Below are positions 15,202 through 23,254 of a stretch of DNA of 64,000 nt, one piece after another. Under the pieces are notes generated by a model that saw only the letters and a list, made by a program, of their open reading frames with translations, made no database searches and was not told where the DNA came from. Source of the stretch: Clostridia bacterium. GTDB taxonomy: Bacteria > Bacillota > Clostridia > Christensenellales > UMGS416. The position numbers and the translations under genes were made by a program. How positions within the stretch are numbered: the stretch's first letter is position 1; every line of letters starts with the position of its first letter. The DNA lies in contig JAFGUF010000031.1 in NCBI GenBank assembly GCA_016938675.1, positions 248,001-312,000 of the forward strand. Direction: 5' to 3'.

Positions 15202-17226
15202 ATGAAAAAGTACATAGAATTTATCTACAAAGCAAATAAGCCGATTATGATAGTGTTTGTTCTGCTTAACCTGCTCGCCATATATGGGGTGACGCAGCTG
15301 AAGTTGGAGACATCATTTGATGTGTTCAAGACGCAGGACAGCGAATACATAAGCAACATGGAAGTGCTGGAGGAAAACTTTCCGTCATCCGATCAGATAA
15401 TCGTTGTAACAGAATATAGCGATGATATAAAGGGCAAATTAGACGGTTTTGAAAGCTTTGCAGCTGAACTGAATGGAATAAAATACGTAAAGGGAACAGA
15501 AAGCAGCATACCTGTTCAGGCAGAGGAGCTCTCCGCTATAAAGACAGTGGACGGAAAAGAGTATGCCACTCTGGTATTATTTCCGAATGAGGATTTTAAT
15601 TTTTCAGACCTAAAGAGCATAGAAGAGTATCTTAAGGACGATGAAATAGAGTACTACATCGGCGGCGACAAGTATATGCAGAATAAGATATTCGACTACC
15701 TGCTTTTTATACTCCTTGTTATTCCGCCTATTATACTCATCATACTTTTTACAATTTTCAGAATACAGATGGGTTCAATTAAGGGCACTCTGCTATCGGT
15801 GCTTCCGGCAGGCATTGCCGCGCTTTGGACGCTGGGCTTTGCTGGGCTTATCGGCAATCAAGTATCTATCCTAACTGTGCTGGCGCCGATATTTACGATA
15901 ATCATAGGCAGCGCTGACGGGCTGCATTTTACATCCCACGTACAGGAATACTTAGGTGAAGGCAGCACTATGAAAGAAAGCCTAACAAAATCGCTGAAGA
16001 TGGTGGGCGTTCCCATGATAATAACGACGGTAACCTCTGTCGCTGGGTTTGTCGCGCTTATTTTTATGAAGACTTCAGCCGTGCATGATTTGGCTATCTT
16101 TGCATCAATAGGCATAACGCTGGCGGGCATTATTACATGGCTGATTGTACCGACAATTAACAGCATGGAAAAGATAGATATCAGCAGAAGCAAAAAGGCA
16201 AGGAGCATAGACATTCCTTTCAATAAGCTCTTCGGCTGGCCTTCAATTACGATCGCTGTCATAATTATTGCAACAGCCTTTATCGGAATACCGAGGATAA
16301 ACACAGAATTCAATCAGCTGATGATGTATAAGGATTATACAGAAGTATCCAAGAGCTTTGACAAGATTATGGAAGTTAACGGCGGCACAATACCTATGTT
16401 TGCGCTTATTGAAAACGACGGAGAACCAATGTCGGATGAAATAAAAGGCAATGTAGAGGAATATTCCGCGGCGCTACTAGAAAGCGGACATGTAAGCAAA
16501 GTGGTGTCCATTTATAGTATATTGGATGCTGTAGAGGAGAACCTGCCCAATAAATCAATGTTAGCTATGATAGATTTTAAAAGCCTTGATATTTACAGCG
16601 AGCTTATTAATGATAAGTATTCAAAAATAGTTATATACCCTACGGATTTGAATAATGATACGATTGAAAATATTATCAATCTCTCAAACGAAAAAGGAGA
16701 CATACTGCTCGCAGGCACCCAGTTCACAATGTATGAGCTGAACCAGATGATGATACAGGGACAGGCAATAAGCCTTATCGTTGCGTTCGCGCTGGTGTTT
16801 ATTTTCCTTATTTCAAGCTTAAGGAAATTCTCAGTAAGCCTATTTGCAATGTTCCCTATTTTACTGACTACATTGTTTATGTTTGCTTTTCTGGGCCTTA
16901 CGAATATTTCGCTGAATCTTTTTACTACAACAATATTCAGCATAACAATAGGAGTAGGAATAGACTACGCAATTCATTACACTTCAATATATCAAGAATA
17001 TAAAAAGGAGGGCAAAACAAGCAAGGAAGCAGTTGAAGAGGCGCTGCGGTTTTCGTCACGGCCGATTATCGCAAACGCGCTGGGCTTTGCAATGGCCTTA
17101 AGCGCACTGATGATATCACCGCTTAAGGTGCATATGTATGTGTCTTCGCTGATGTGGGTTTCCATGATATTGTCATCATTTTTGAGTCTCTCATTCCTGC
17201 CGACTCTTTTGAGGAAGCTTAAATAA
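15202..17226 (+). CDS. MMPL-family (RND superfamily) exporter
   Basis: A 674-residue integral membrane protein with twofold internal symmetry. Each half has one helix, a large extracytoplasmic loop and five helices (first helix about 15-33; bundles around 170-320 and 525-672). The proton-relay Asp regions are IIGSADGLHFTSHVQEYL and ITIGVGIDYAIHYTSIYQEY. Gram-positive MMPL/HAE-2 proteins export lipids, hopanoids or hydrophobic compounds without an outer-membrane duct. ACGAGGTATAC precedes the ATG; the gene follows the hydrolase gene by 16 bases and ends at a terminator. Confidence 0.88.
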   Translation: MKKYIEFIYKANKPIMIVFVLLNLLAIYGVTQLKLETSFDVFKTQDSEYISNMEVLEENFPSSDQIIVVTEYSDDIKGKLDGFESFAAELNGIKYVKGTESSIPVQAEELSAIKTVDGKEYATLVLFPNEDFNFSDLKSIEEYLKDDEIEYYIGGDKYMQNKIFDYLLFILLVIPPIILIILFTIFRIQMGSIKGTLLSVLPAGIAALWTLGFAGLIGNQVSILTVLAPIFTIIIGSADGLHFTSHVQEYLGEGSTMKESLTKSLKMVGVPMIITTVTSVAGFVALIFMKTSAVHDLAIFASIGITLAGIITWLIVPTINSMEKIDISRSKKARSIDIPFNKLFGWPSITIAVIIIATAFIGIPRINTEFNQLMMYKDYTEVSKSFDKIMEVNGGTIPMFALIENDGEPMSDEIKGNVEEYSAALLESGHVSKVVSIYSILDAVEENLPNKSMLAMIDFKSLDIYSELINDKYSKIVIYPTDLNNDTIENIINLSNEKGDILLAGTQFTMYELNQMMIQGQAISLIVAFALVFIFLISSLRKFSVSLFAMFPILLTTLFMFAFLGLTNISLNLFTTTIFSITIGVGIDYAIHYTSIYQEYKKEGKTSKEAVEEALRFSSRPIIANALGFAMALSALMISPLKVHMYVSSLMWVSMILSSFLSLSFLPTLLRKLK

Positions 17227-17265
17227 AGCGAGAAGAGTTTTTATATACGTTGACAGGGCAAAACC

Positions 17266-17315
17266 AAAGTGATACCATTTTAAAAGTGAAATGCTTTATG
17301 AGTATCACTTTTTTA
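17266..17315 (+). terminator. Terminator after the MMPL gene
   Basis: AAAGTGATAC (17266-17275) pairs perfectly with GTATCACTTT (17302-17311) before a T-run. The inner AAGTGAAATGCTTTA forms part of the loop. Confidence 0.7.
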
Positions 17316-17341
17316 TTACGCAGAAAATAAGGAGAATTGAT

Positions 17342-17905
17342 TTGAGCAAAAAATGCGCCATATGCGGAGAGAAGATAAATTTTCTATCGGAAAACAGCCT
17401 GAGCAGTGACTACAAAAACATTAAAATATGCTTTACATGCTATGAGTATGTAGCCACGGGCTCTAAGGGCAGCAAAAAGGCAATAGATATTTTAAAGAGC
17501 AGATACAGAAGCGACATTGCCGACAAAGTAAAAAAATATATTGATTCACAGAATATCGATGTAGGCAGGAAAAGCGCCGAAGAAGAAAAAGATACATTTA
17601 TAGACCTGGTAAGCAGCAATGAGAACGGAAAAGAAAAAACTGGTGTCAAGCAAAATAGTACAGAAAAAAATAATATAATATGGATGGATAAGCTGTCCGA
17701 TGCGAAAAGAGATAGGCTTATAAGGATAAAAATAGCATCAACTATGCTTTTATTTGCATTTGCTTTATTTGGACCGTTGGCCAGTCTTTATCTTTTTACT
17801 CAGGGTTACGGCGGCGCGGAATCAATCATAATGCTTGTTGTCAGCCTGGGCTTTGCCTTGGTTTTTGGATTTATTAAAGCTATTCTGACAGCAGTTATTA
17901 ACTGA
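17342..17905 (+). CDS. Zinc-ribbon membrane protein of unknown function
   Basis: A 187-residue protein from TTG 17342, chosen because AAGGAG lies seven bases upstream; the earlier in-frame ATG at 17291 lies inside the preceding terminator. The N-terminus has a treble-clef/zinc-ribbon pattern, CAICGEK then CFTCYEY. A charged linker follows (about 45-120) and two hydrophobic segments near 130-150 and 158-183, so it is probably an anchored cytoplasmic zinc protein. No recognised family. Confidence 0.68.
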   Translation: MSKKCAICGEKINFLSENSLSSDYKNIKICFTCYEYVATGSKGSKKAIDILKSRYRSDIADKVKKYIDSQNIDVGRKSAEEEKDTFIDLVSSNENGKEKTGVKQNSTEKNNIIWMDKLSDAKRDRLIRIKIASTMLLFAFALFGPLASLYLFTQGYGGAESIIMLVVSLGFALVFGFIKAILTAVIN

Positions 17906-17916
17906 AAAGAGTGCAT

Positions 17917-19062
17917 ATGGGTGATGCTTTGAAAATAACAAAGAGACAGGCAAAAAGATTTCTGCTTTTAAAGCACGGCTTGCTAGGCGCGCATAAATTT
18001 GAAGGAAAGCAGGGCATATACGACTATGTCAGGCAGGCAGGCTGCTTGCAGTATGATCCAATAGACGTATGCGGCAAAAATCATGAACTTGTGCTTTTTT
18101 CGAAAGTGAAGGGGTTCTCGAAAGAGGATATTTACAGCTTGCTATACGATGAAAGACGGCTGATTGACTGGTTTGACAAGTGCATGTCAATAATGCCTAT
18201 GGATGACTGGCCATATTTTGAAAACGCGCGCAAAACAGGGCTTTTCGACGCGTCTGAAAGGCCGCAGGTGGACGAGGCTGCTGAACGAGTGCTGGAGTAT
18301 ATAAAGCTGAACGGCGCTATATGCTCATCGGACATTGAATCGGAAACAAAGGCCGACTGGTACTGGGGGCCGACGTCCATTGCGAGGGCGGCGCTGGAAC
18401 GGCTCTATTACAGGGGCAGGCTGATCATTCACCACAAGAAGAATACCCGCAAATTCTATGACTTGCCGGAGAGGCATATAGACGACGATTTGCTGAACAT
18501 GAAAAACCCAAATGAAACATTGCAGCAGCAGATAGACTGGCATGTATTGAGGCGCATAGGCGGCGTAGGCATGCTCCATCGCTCAGCCAGCGACGCGCTT
18601 ATCAGCATAGGCGGCATGAAAGCAGCCGAAAGAGATGCGGCATTTGATAATCTAATGAAGCAGAACCTAATAGTAGAAGTGCATGTAGACGGTATCCAGA
18701 AGCCGTTTTATTATAAGGCAGAAGATATGCCTATCATGCAGATGGCTGCAAGCGAAGATGAATATATGAAAAGAGTGGAATTTATCGCGCCGCTTGACAA
18801 CATGATGTGGGATAGAAATATAATAAACGAGCTATTTGATTTCCATTACAGATGGGAGATATACACTCCCGCTGCTAAGAGAGCCTATGGATACTATGTG
18901 CTGCCTGTGCTAAACGGCGAGGAGATGGCGGGCAGGATAGAGATAAAGAGGGACAAAAAGGCAAAGCGTATGATGATAGAAAACATGTGGATTGATGATG
19001 GCGATAAGCGGCTTCTCGATGAGATTGATAAGAAAATTATCCTGATGACTGAGGCTTTGTAA
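17917..19062 (+). CDS. YcaQ/AlkZ-family winged-helix DNA glycosylase
   Basis: A 381-residue protein of the HTH_42 family. Members unhook interstrand crosslinks or remove bulky alkyl adducts. The N-terminal region has LQYDPIDV, matching the Q-hydrophobic-D catalytic motif of the YcaQ (AlkX) branch rather than QxQ of AlkZ. SIMPMDDWPYFE and FIAPLDNMMWDR are further family blocks, the latter near the C-terminal winged helix. ATG 17917 is preferred over GTG 17911 because AAAGAG lies at proper distance. It follows the zinc-ribbon gene by 11 bases. Confidence 0.82.
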   Translation: MGDALKITKRQAKRFLLLKHGLLGAHKFEGKQGIYDYVRQAGCLQYDPIDVCGKNHELVLFSKVKGFSKEDIYSLLYDERRLIDWFDKCMSIMPMDDWPYFENARKTGLFDASERPQVDEAAERVLEYIKLNGAICSSDIESETKADWYWGPTSIARAALERLYYRGRLIIHHKKNTRKFYDLPERHIDDDLLNMKNPNETLQQQIDWHVLRRIGGVGMLHRSASDALISIGGMKAAERDAAFDNLMKQNLIVEVHVDGIQKPFYYKAEDMPIMQMAASEDEYMKRVEFIAPLDNMMWDRNIINELFDFHYRWEIYTPAAKRAYGYYVLPVLNGEEMAGRIEIKRDKKAKRMMIENMWIDDGDKRLLDEIDKKIILMTEAL

Positions 19063-19161
19063 TAGCCTTTAGCCTATTGAATCAAATATAAAACATTTAG
19101 GGCTAATAATCAGTATATAAAAATATTCAAAAATTAGTTACATTCATATGATGATAATATG

Positions 19162-19190
19162 TTGACAAAGAAAGTTAGCTATGATAAACT
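19162..19190 (+). promoter_or_regulatory. feo operon promoter
   Basis: TTGACA (19162-19167), 17 bases, TAAACT (19185-19190). The -10 overlaps a candidate iron-repressor operator. Confidence 0.65.
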
Positions 19191-19214
19191 TATCACAAAG
19201 TTAGCAAAGGCTAA
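19174..19214 (+). promoter_or_regulatory. Candidate DtxR/IdeR-type iron operators
   Basis: GTTAGCTATGATAAAC (19174-19189) overlaps the -10, and the palindrome TTAGC-AAAG-GCTAA (19201-19214) lies just downstream. TTAG/CTAA arms are typical of DtxR-family iron repressors (inference). A third, inverted copy of the first motif is at 19483-19498, just before feoB. Confidence 0.5.
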
Positions 19215-19232
19215 TAGAGCAGGAGGTGCAAG

Positions 19233-19445
19233 ATGCCTTTATCGGAAGTAAAGCTTAACCAAACATATACTGTTGATAAGATTGACATCGAGAGGGACGA
19301 TATGAAGAAGTTTCTTTTTTCGCTGGGTGTTTATCCGGGTGAGAGAATAACCATTATATCCAAGCTTTCATCAAATTATATTATCAACATAAAGGATGCA
19401 AGATACAGCATAGACAAAGACTTGGCAAAGGCCATACACGTTTAG
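19233..19445 (+). CDS. feoA: Ferrous iron transport protein A
   Basis: A 70-residue SH3-like cytoplasmic protein that assists FeoB. The usual FeoA features are visible: an N-terminal LSEVKLNQTYTVDKI strand, LGVYPGERITIISK in the middle and a closing DLAKAIHV. The normal FeoA length is about 75 residues. AGGAGG precedes the ATG. A small hairpin and a candidate operator separate it from feoB, 67 bases away. Confidence 0.9.
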   Translation: MPLSEVKLNQTYTVDKIDIERDDMKKFLFSLGVYPGERITIISKLSSNYIINIKDARYSIDKDLAKAIHV

Positions 19446-19448
19446 CAC

Positions 19449-19473
19449 GCTGCATAGAGCAGCACATTTTTTT
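19449..19473 (+). terminator. Attenuator-like hairpin between feoA and feoB
   Basis: GCTGC (19449-19453) and GCAGC (19459-19463) pair around ATAGA, followed after three bases by seven T. It may reduce feoB relative to feoA. Confidence 0.4.
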
Positions 19474-19482
19474 ACAAACAAA

Positions 19483-19498
19483 GTTATCATAGGCTAAC
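19483..19498 (+). promoter_or_regulatory. Inverted copy of the feo operator motif before feoB
   Basis: GTTATCATAGGCTAAC is the reverse of GTTAGCCTATGATAAC, close to the motif over the feoA -10. It lies immediately before the feoB ribosome site AGGAGG, so a bound repressor could also block read-through. Confidence 0.4.
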
Positions 19499-19512
19499 AA
19501 TAGGAGGAAATT

Positions 19513-21492
19513 ATGAGGATTGCTTTGGCAGGCAACCCCAACAGCGGCAAAACAACACTGTTCAATTCCATAACCGGAAAGCAGGAACATGTGGGCAACT
19601 GGGCTGGGGTGACGGTTGACAAAAAACAGGGAAACATTAGAAGAATATATAACCCATCCGGCGAAAGAATAACCGTTATTGATCTGCCGGGCGCTTATTC
19701 AGCATCCCCATATACCAGCGAAGAGACCATAACTAAGGATTTTATTTTAAATGAAAAGCCTGATGTGATAATTAATATCGTTGACTCATCAAATTTAAGC
19801 AGAAGCCTGTTTTTCACAACGCAGCTTCTTGAGATGAAAATACCTGTTGTTATAGCGCTTAATAAGGCTGATATACTTGAGAAGAAAGGCAACGAAATCG
19901 ACCTGCGCGAATTAAGCCATATGCTTAACTGCCCGGTTATCAAAACATCAGCAGTGAAGTCATCATCGAACGGCCTTAAGGAGCTGATAGACGCTGCACA
20001 TAAGGCTGCTGCAAATGGAGCAGAAGACAAAGTAGCACAAAAAACTGACAGGGATGAGGCGATCAGCGACGAAGACAGATTCCAACATGTGAAGCAAATA
20101 GTAGCGAAGGTTGAGAAAAGGAAAAAGACTTCCGACAGGCAGACAATTCAGGATAAGGCCGACAGGATAGTTGCCAGCAGGTGGCTTGGCATACCCATAT
20201 TTGCGGGAGTAATTTTTCTCGTTTTTTCTCTGTCGCAGGCATGGCTTGGGCCGTGGCTTGCCGACATGCTTGTAGGACTGATAGATTCCCTCTATGTGCT
20301 GGCTGAGCGGCTTATGGCAGGCAACGTTTCGCCGGTGCTGCAGAGCATTCTTCTGGATGGAATAATTGGCGGTGTAGGGGCTGTAGTAGGGTTTCTGCCT
20401 CTTATCATGGTGCTCTTTTTCTTTCTGGCATTGCTTGAAGACTGCGGCTACATGGCAAGGGTAGCTATGCTGATGGACAGGTATTTTAAGAAGGTGGGCT
20501 TGTCCGGCAAATCCATCATTCCGATGGTCGTTGGAACGGGCTGCGCAGTGCCGGGAATTATGGCAACCCGCACAATTAAAAGCATAAGGCAGAGGCGGAC
20601 AACTGCAATGCTTGCACCATTTATGCCATGTGGAGCTAAGCTTCCAATCATTGCGCTTTTCGCCGGAGTGTTTTTCGGAGAAAACGGATGGATTGGCACA
20701 ATAATGTACTTTCTTGGCATAGCAATCATAGTTGTTGGTGCTGTCATTATTAGAAAAATCACAGGTGATAACTCAACATCATACTTTATTATTGAGCTTC
20801 CAGAATACAGATGGCCGAGCATAAAGAGAGCCTTTCTATCCATGCTGAGCAGGGCAAAGGCATTTATAGTGAAGGCGGGTACTGTGATACTGGTATGCAA
20901 TGTTATTGTTCAGATGCTGCAGACCTTTACGTTGGACCTTCAGATTGCACAGAACACTTCCGATAGTATTTTGGCGATTATATCATCACCTGCAGCCGTT
21001 CTTCTCGTTCCGCTGGGATTTGGCATGTGGCAATTTGCTGCGGCTGCAATCACCGGATTAATAGCAAAAGAGAATGTTGTCGGCACATTGGCAGTTGTGT
21101 TCTCAATCAGCAATTTTATTAACACAGATGACCTAGCTTTGGTGGGTGATGCAGCAGCTGTGCAGAGCGTGCTCGGAATAGGCTCTGTAGCCGCTCTATC
21201 GTATCTGGTATTCAATCTTTTCACGCCTCCCTGCGTTGCGGCGATTGCTGCAATGCGCACTGAACTTGAATCAAATAAATGGTTCATGGGGGCAATAGCC
21301 TTTCAGTTGGCAATGGGGTATGTGCTTTCGTTTTTTGTTTATCAACTGGGAACCCTATTTACAACCGGAACATTCGGAGACGGGTTCATTTGGGGGCTTG
21401 CAGCGGTTTCTGTTATATTCGGGTATATTGCCTTCTTGATGTTCAAACGCAAGAGACAAGACGCATATCTGCCGAGAAAAGCAGAGGTATAG
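19513..21492 (+). CDS. feoB: Ferrous iron transporter B
   Basis: A 659-residue GTP-dependent Fe(II) importer of the cytoplasmic membrane. The G domain starts at once: G1 GNPNSGKT (7-14), G2 around NWAGVTVD, G3 DLPGAYS, G4 NKAD. The helical GDI domain follows to about 215, then two Gate halves with VVGTGCAVPG and MPCGAKLP, and the LIAKENVVGT motif in the second. The start has AGGAGG. It is directly followed, one base later, by the small Cys-rich partner gene. Confidence 0.95.
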   Translation: MRIALAGNPNSGKTTLFNSITGKQEHVGNWAGVTVDKKQGNIRRIYNPSGERITVIDLPGAYSASPYTSEETITKDFILNEKPDVIINIVDSSNLSRSLFFTTQLLEMKIPVVIALNKADILEKKGNEIDLRELSHMLNCPVIKTSAVKSSSNGLKELIDAAHKAAANGAEDKVAQKTDRDEAISDEDRFQHVKQIVAKVEKRKKTSDRQTIQDKADRIVASRWLGIPIFAGVIFLVFSLSQAWLGPWLADMLVGLIDSLYVLAERLMAGNVSPVLQSILLDGIIGGVGAVVGFLPLIMVLFFFLALLEDCGYMARVAMLMDRYFKKVGLSGKSIIPMVVGTGCAVPGIMATRTIKSIRQRRTTAMLAPFMPCGAKLPIIALFAGVFFGENGWIGTIMYFLGIAIIVVGAVIIRKITGDNSTSYFIIELPEYRWPSIKRAFLSMLSRAKAFIVKAGTVILVCNVIVQMLQTFTLDLQIAQNTSDSILAIISSPAAVLLVPLGFGMWQFAAAAITGLIAKENVVGTLAVVFSISNFINTDDLALVGDAAAVQSVLGIGSVAALSYLVFNLFTPPCVAAIAAMRTELESNKWFMGAIAFQLAMGYVLSFFVYQLGTLFTTGTFGDGFIWGLAAVSVIFGYIAFLMFKRKRQDAYLPRKAEV

Positions 21493-21493
21493 T

Positions 21494-21634
21494 ATGAAAA
21501 CAGGCAATATAATAGTTATAATAATTATTGCGGCCATCTTAGTGCTGGCAGTTATTAAGATAATAAAGGATAAAAAAAGAGGCGCAAAGTGCACAGGCTG
21601 CGGAGAGTGCTGCAGCAACTGCCCATATAAATAA
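21494..21634 (+). CDS. FeoB-associated Cys-rich membrane protein
   Basis: A 46-residue protein: one hydrophobic N-terminal helix (about residues 5-20), a basic stretch (IIKDKKRGAK), then a Cys cluster CTGCGECCSNC ending in PYK. This is the layout of the FeoB-associated Cys-rich family, which replaces FeoC in many clostridia and may bind Fe-S or iron at the membrane. The ATG lies one base after the feoB stop, with GAGGTA from the feoB end as ribosome site. Confidence 0.88.
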   Translation: MKTGNIIVIIIIAAILVLAVIKIIKDKKRGAKCTGCGECCSNCPYK

Positions 21635-21680
21635 ATATCGTGATGCTAAGGCAAATATCCTTGTTGATAAATAGTTATTC

Positions 21681-21708
21681 TTGAAAAACAATTTTTACAT
21701 GATAAAAT
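21681..21708 (+). promoter_or_regulatory. Promoter-like pair giving a possible leaderless mRNA
   Basis: TTGAAA (21681-21686), 16 bases, TAAAAT (21703-21708). The ATG of the next gene begins at 21716, eight bases after the -10, with no Shine-Dalgarno sequence between. Confidence 0.4.
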
Positions 21709-21715
21709 ATATATC

Positions 21716-23131
21716 ATGAAACATGCAAAAACACAAAAGAGGCTGACAAGAGAGCAGAAAAGGAAACACGAGATTCTAGTAAAGGCATCTATTGCCTCCA
21801 TTTCATTACTTGTAATTATAATAACGTTTCTTATAGTTTTCTTTGTAGCGGACATAAAGTACTTCGACTACAGGGATGCAATAAAGCTAAGGAATAAAGA
21901 CCAGTTTGATGAAGCCATAGTGATGTTTGAAAACCTCAAGGATTATAAGGACGCTCCCGAGCAGGTGAAAGAAACATATTATATGAAGGCATTTTGGTTT
22001 ATGGAAAACGAGCAGTATGATGCCGCTTCATATATTTTTGGCAGCCTTGGTGACTACAAGGACTGCGAATCCCGCCTGACCTGGGCATACTATAAATGGG
22101 CAAGGCAGATGGTGGCTCTTAATGAATTTGACGGGGCAATAACCCTTTTTACGATTGCAGGCACATACAGCGATTCGAAGGAGCAGATAACAGAGACAAA
22201 TTATCTAAAGGCGATATACCTTATGGAGAACGGCCAGCCAATTGAGGCGATAGAGATTTTCATGAGTATTATGACCTATAAAGATGTAAAATCGCGTATA
22301 CTGAACTATTACATAGACCTTAATAATCGCTATGTATCGGCGGGGATAAAGTATTCCGCGGGGGTAAACGAAGACGGAACGGTATCATTGGCCGGCGATT
22401 ACAGCCCGCTAGCCACAGTAAAGAACTGGACCGGAATAAGCACTATTGACTGCGGAGATGAGTTCCTAGCCGGCCTTACGACCGAAGGAAGGGTGCTGGT
22501 ATCCGGCAATAATGAATACGGCGAAAAGGACGCGCAGGAATGGGGCAGCATAGTGCAGATAAGCGCGGGCGGCGGACACATAGCTGCGCTCCGAAATGAC
22601 GGCACTGTGAAGGCTGTTGGATTCGCGCTATATAATCAGTGCGCGGTAGGCGACTGGAAAAATATTGTGCAGATAAGCTGCGGGCAAAACTACACAGTCG
22701 GGCTTAAAGCGGACGGCACAGCCAGGGCGACTGGCGAATGGGTGCAGGGCCAGTGCAAGGTAAAAGACTGGACAGGGATTATGCAGATAGATGCCGGAAA
22801 GAACCACACAGTAGGATTGAAACTGGACGGAACAGTGATAGCAACGGGTGATAATTCATACGGCCAGTGCAATATTGATGATTGGCAGGATATTGCCTAT
22901 GTCAGTGCAGGGGATAATTTCACTCTGGGGATCAAATCTGACGGCAGCGTAATAGCAACAGGTGATAATTCATACGGCCAGTGCAATGTTGAGGGCTGGA
23001 AAGACGTAATATATGTATACGCAGGGAATTATCATTCAATCGGCCTTAAGTCAGACGGCACTGCCCTAGCAGCGGGATGGAACGGTGAGGGTCAGTGCGC
23101 AACTGCATGGGGTGATATAAAAATCAAATAA
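21716..23131 (+). CDS. Membrane-anchored protein with RCC1-type repeats
   Basis: A 471-residue protein. A basic N-terminus is followed by one membrane helix (about 24-46), then about 150 residues of helical, TPR-like repeats (e.g. YKDAPEQVKETYYMKA, YKDCESRLTWAYYKWA). Residues 215-470 form six or seven RCC1-like blades of about 38-50 residues, each with the pattern GLKxDGTxxATGDNxYGQC. The external blades suggest a surface interaction role; eukaryote-like RCC1 repeats in bacteria have no fixed function. No Shine-Dalgarno is visible before the ATG. Confidence 0.8.
   Translation: MKHAKTQKRLTREQKRKHEILVKASIASISLLVIIITFLIVFFVADIKYFDYRDAIKLRNKDQFDEAIVMFENLKDYKDAPEQVKETYYMKAFWFMENEQYDAASYIFGSLGDYKDCESRLTWAYYKWARQMVALNEFDGAITLFTIAGTYSDSKEQITETNYLKAIYLMENGQPIEAIEIFMSIMTYKDVKSRILNYYIDLNNRYVSAGIKYSAGVNEDGTVSLAGDYSPLATVKNWTGISTIDCGDEFLAGLTTEGRVLVSGNNEYGEKDAQEWGSIVQISAGGGHIAALRNDGTVKAVGFALYNQCAVGDWKNIVQISCGQNYTVGLKADGTARATGEWVQGQCKVKDWTGIMQIDAGKNHTVGLKLDGTVIATGDNSYGQCNIDDWQDIAYVSAGDNFTLGIKSDGSVIATGDNSYGQCNVEGWKDVIYVYAGNYHSIGLKSDGTALAAGWNGEGQCATAWGDIKIK
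22838..22987 (+). repeat. Near-identical internal DNA repeat in the RCC1 region
   Basis: The 36-base unit at 22838-22873 recurs at 22952-22987 with one mismatch, exactly 114 bases (38 codons) apart. It encodes IATGDNSYGQCN and reflects recent blade duplication or gene conversion. Confidence 0.85.
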
Positions 23132-23151
23132 TGATTTGGACGACAGTATAA

Positions 23152-23180
23152 AAATCCTTCATGATGTGAAGGATTTTTTA
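23152..23180 (+). terminator. Terminator after the RCC1-like gene
   Basis: AAATCCTTC (23152-23160) pairs perfectly with GAAGGATTT (23168-23176), loop ATGATGT, then a T-run. Confidence 0.9.
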
Positions 23181-23254
23181 TTCATATTTCGTACAATAAA
23201 CTGGGATAATTGATTGTTAATATAATCACATAAATTTTTTATGTGAGGTTAAAA

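Noticed and set aside
22300-23131. CRISPR-like or tandem DNA array
   Set aside because: The repetition is in frame, imperfect and encodes RCC1 blades; there are no spacers.
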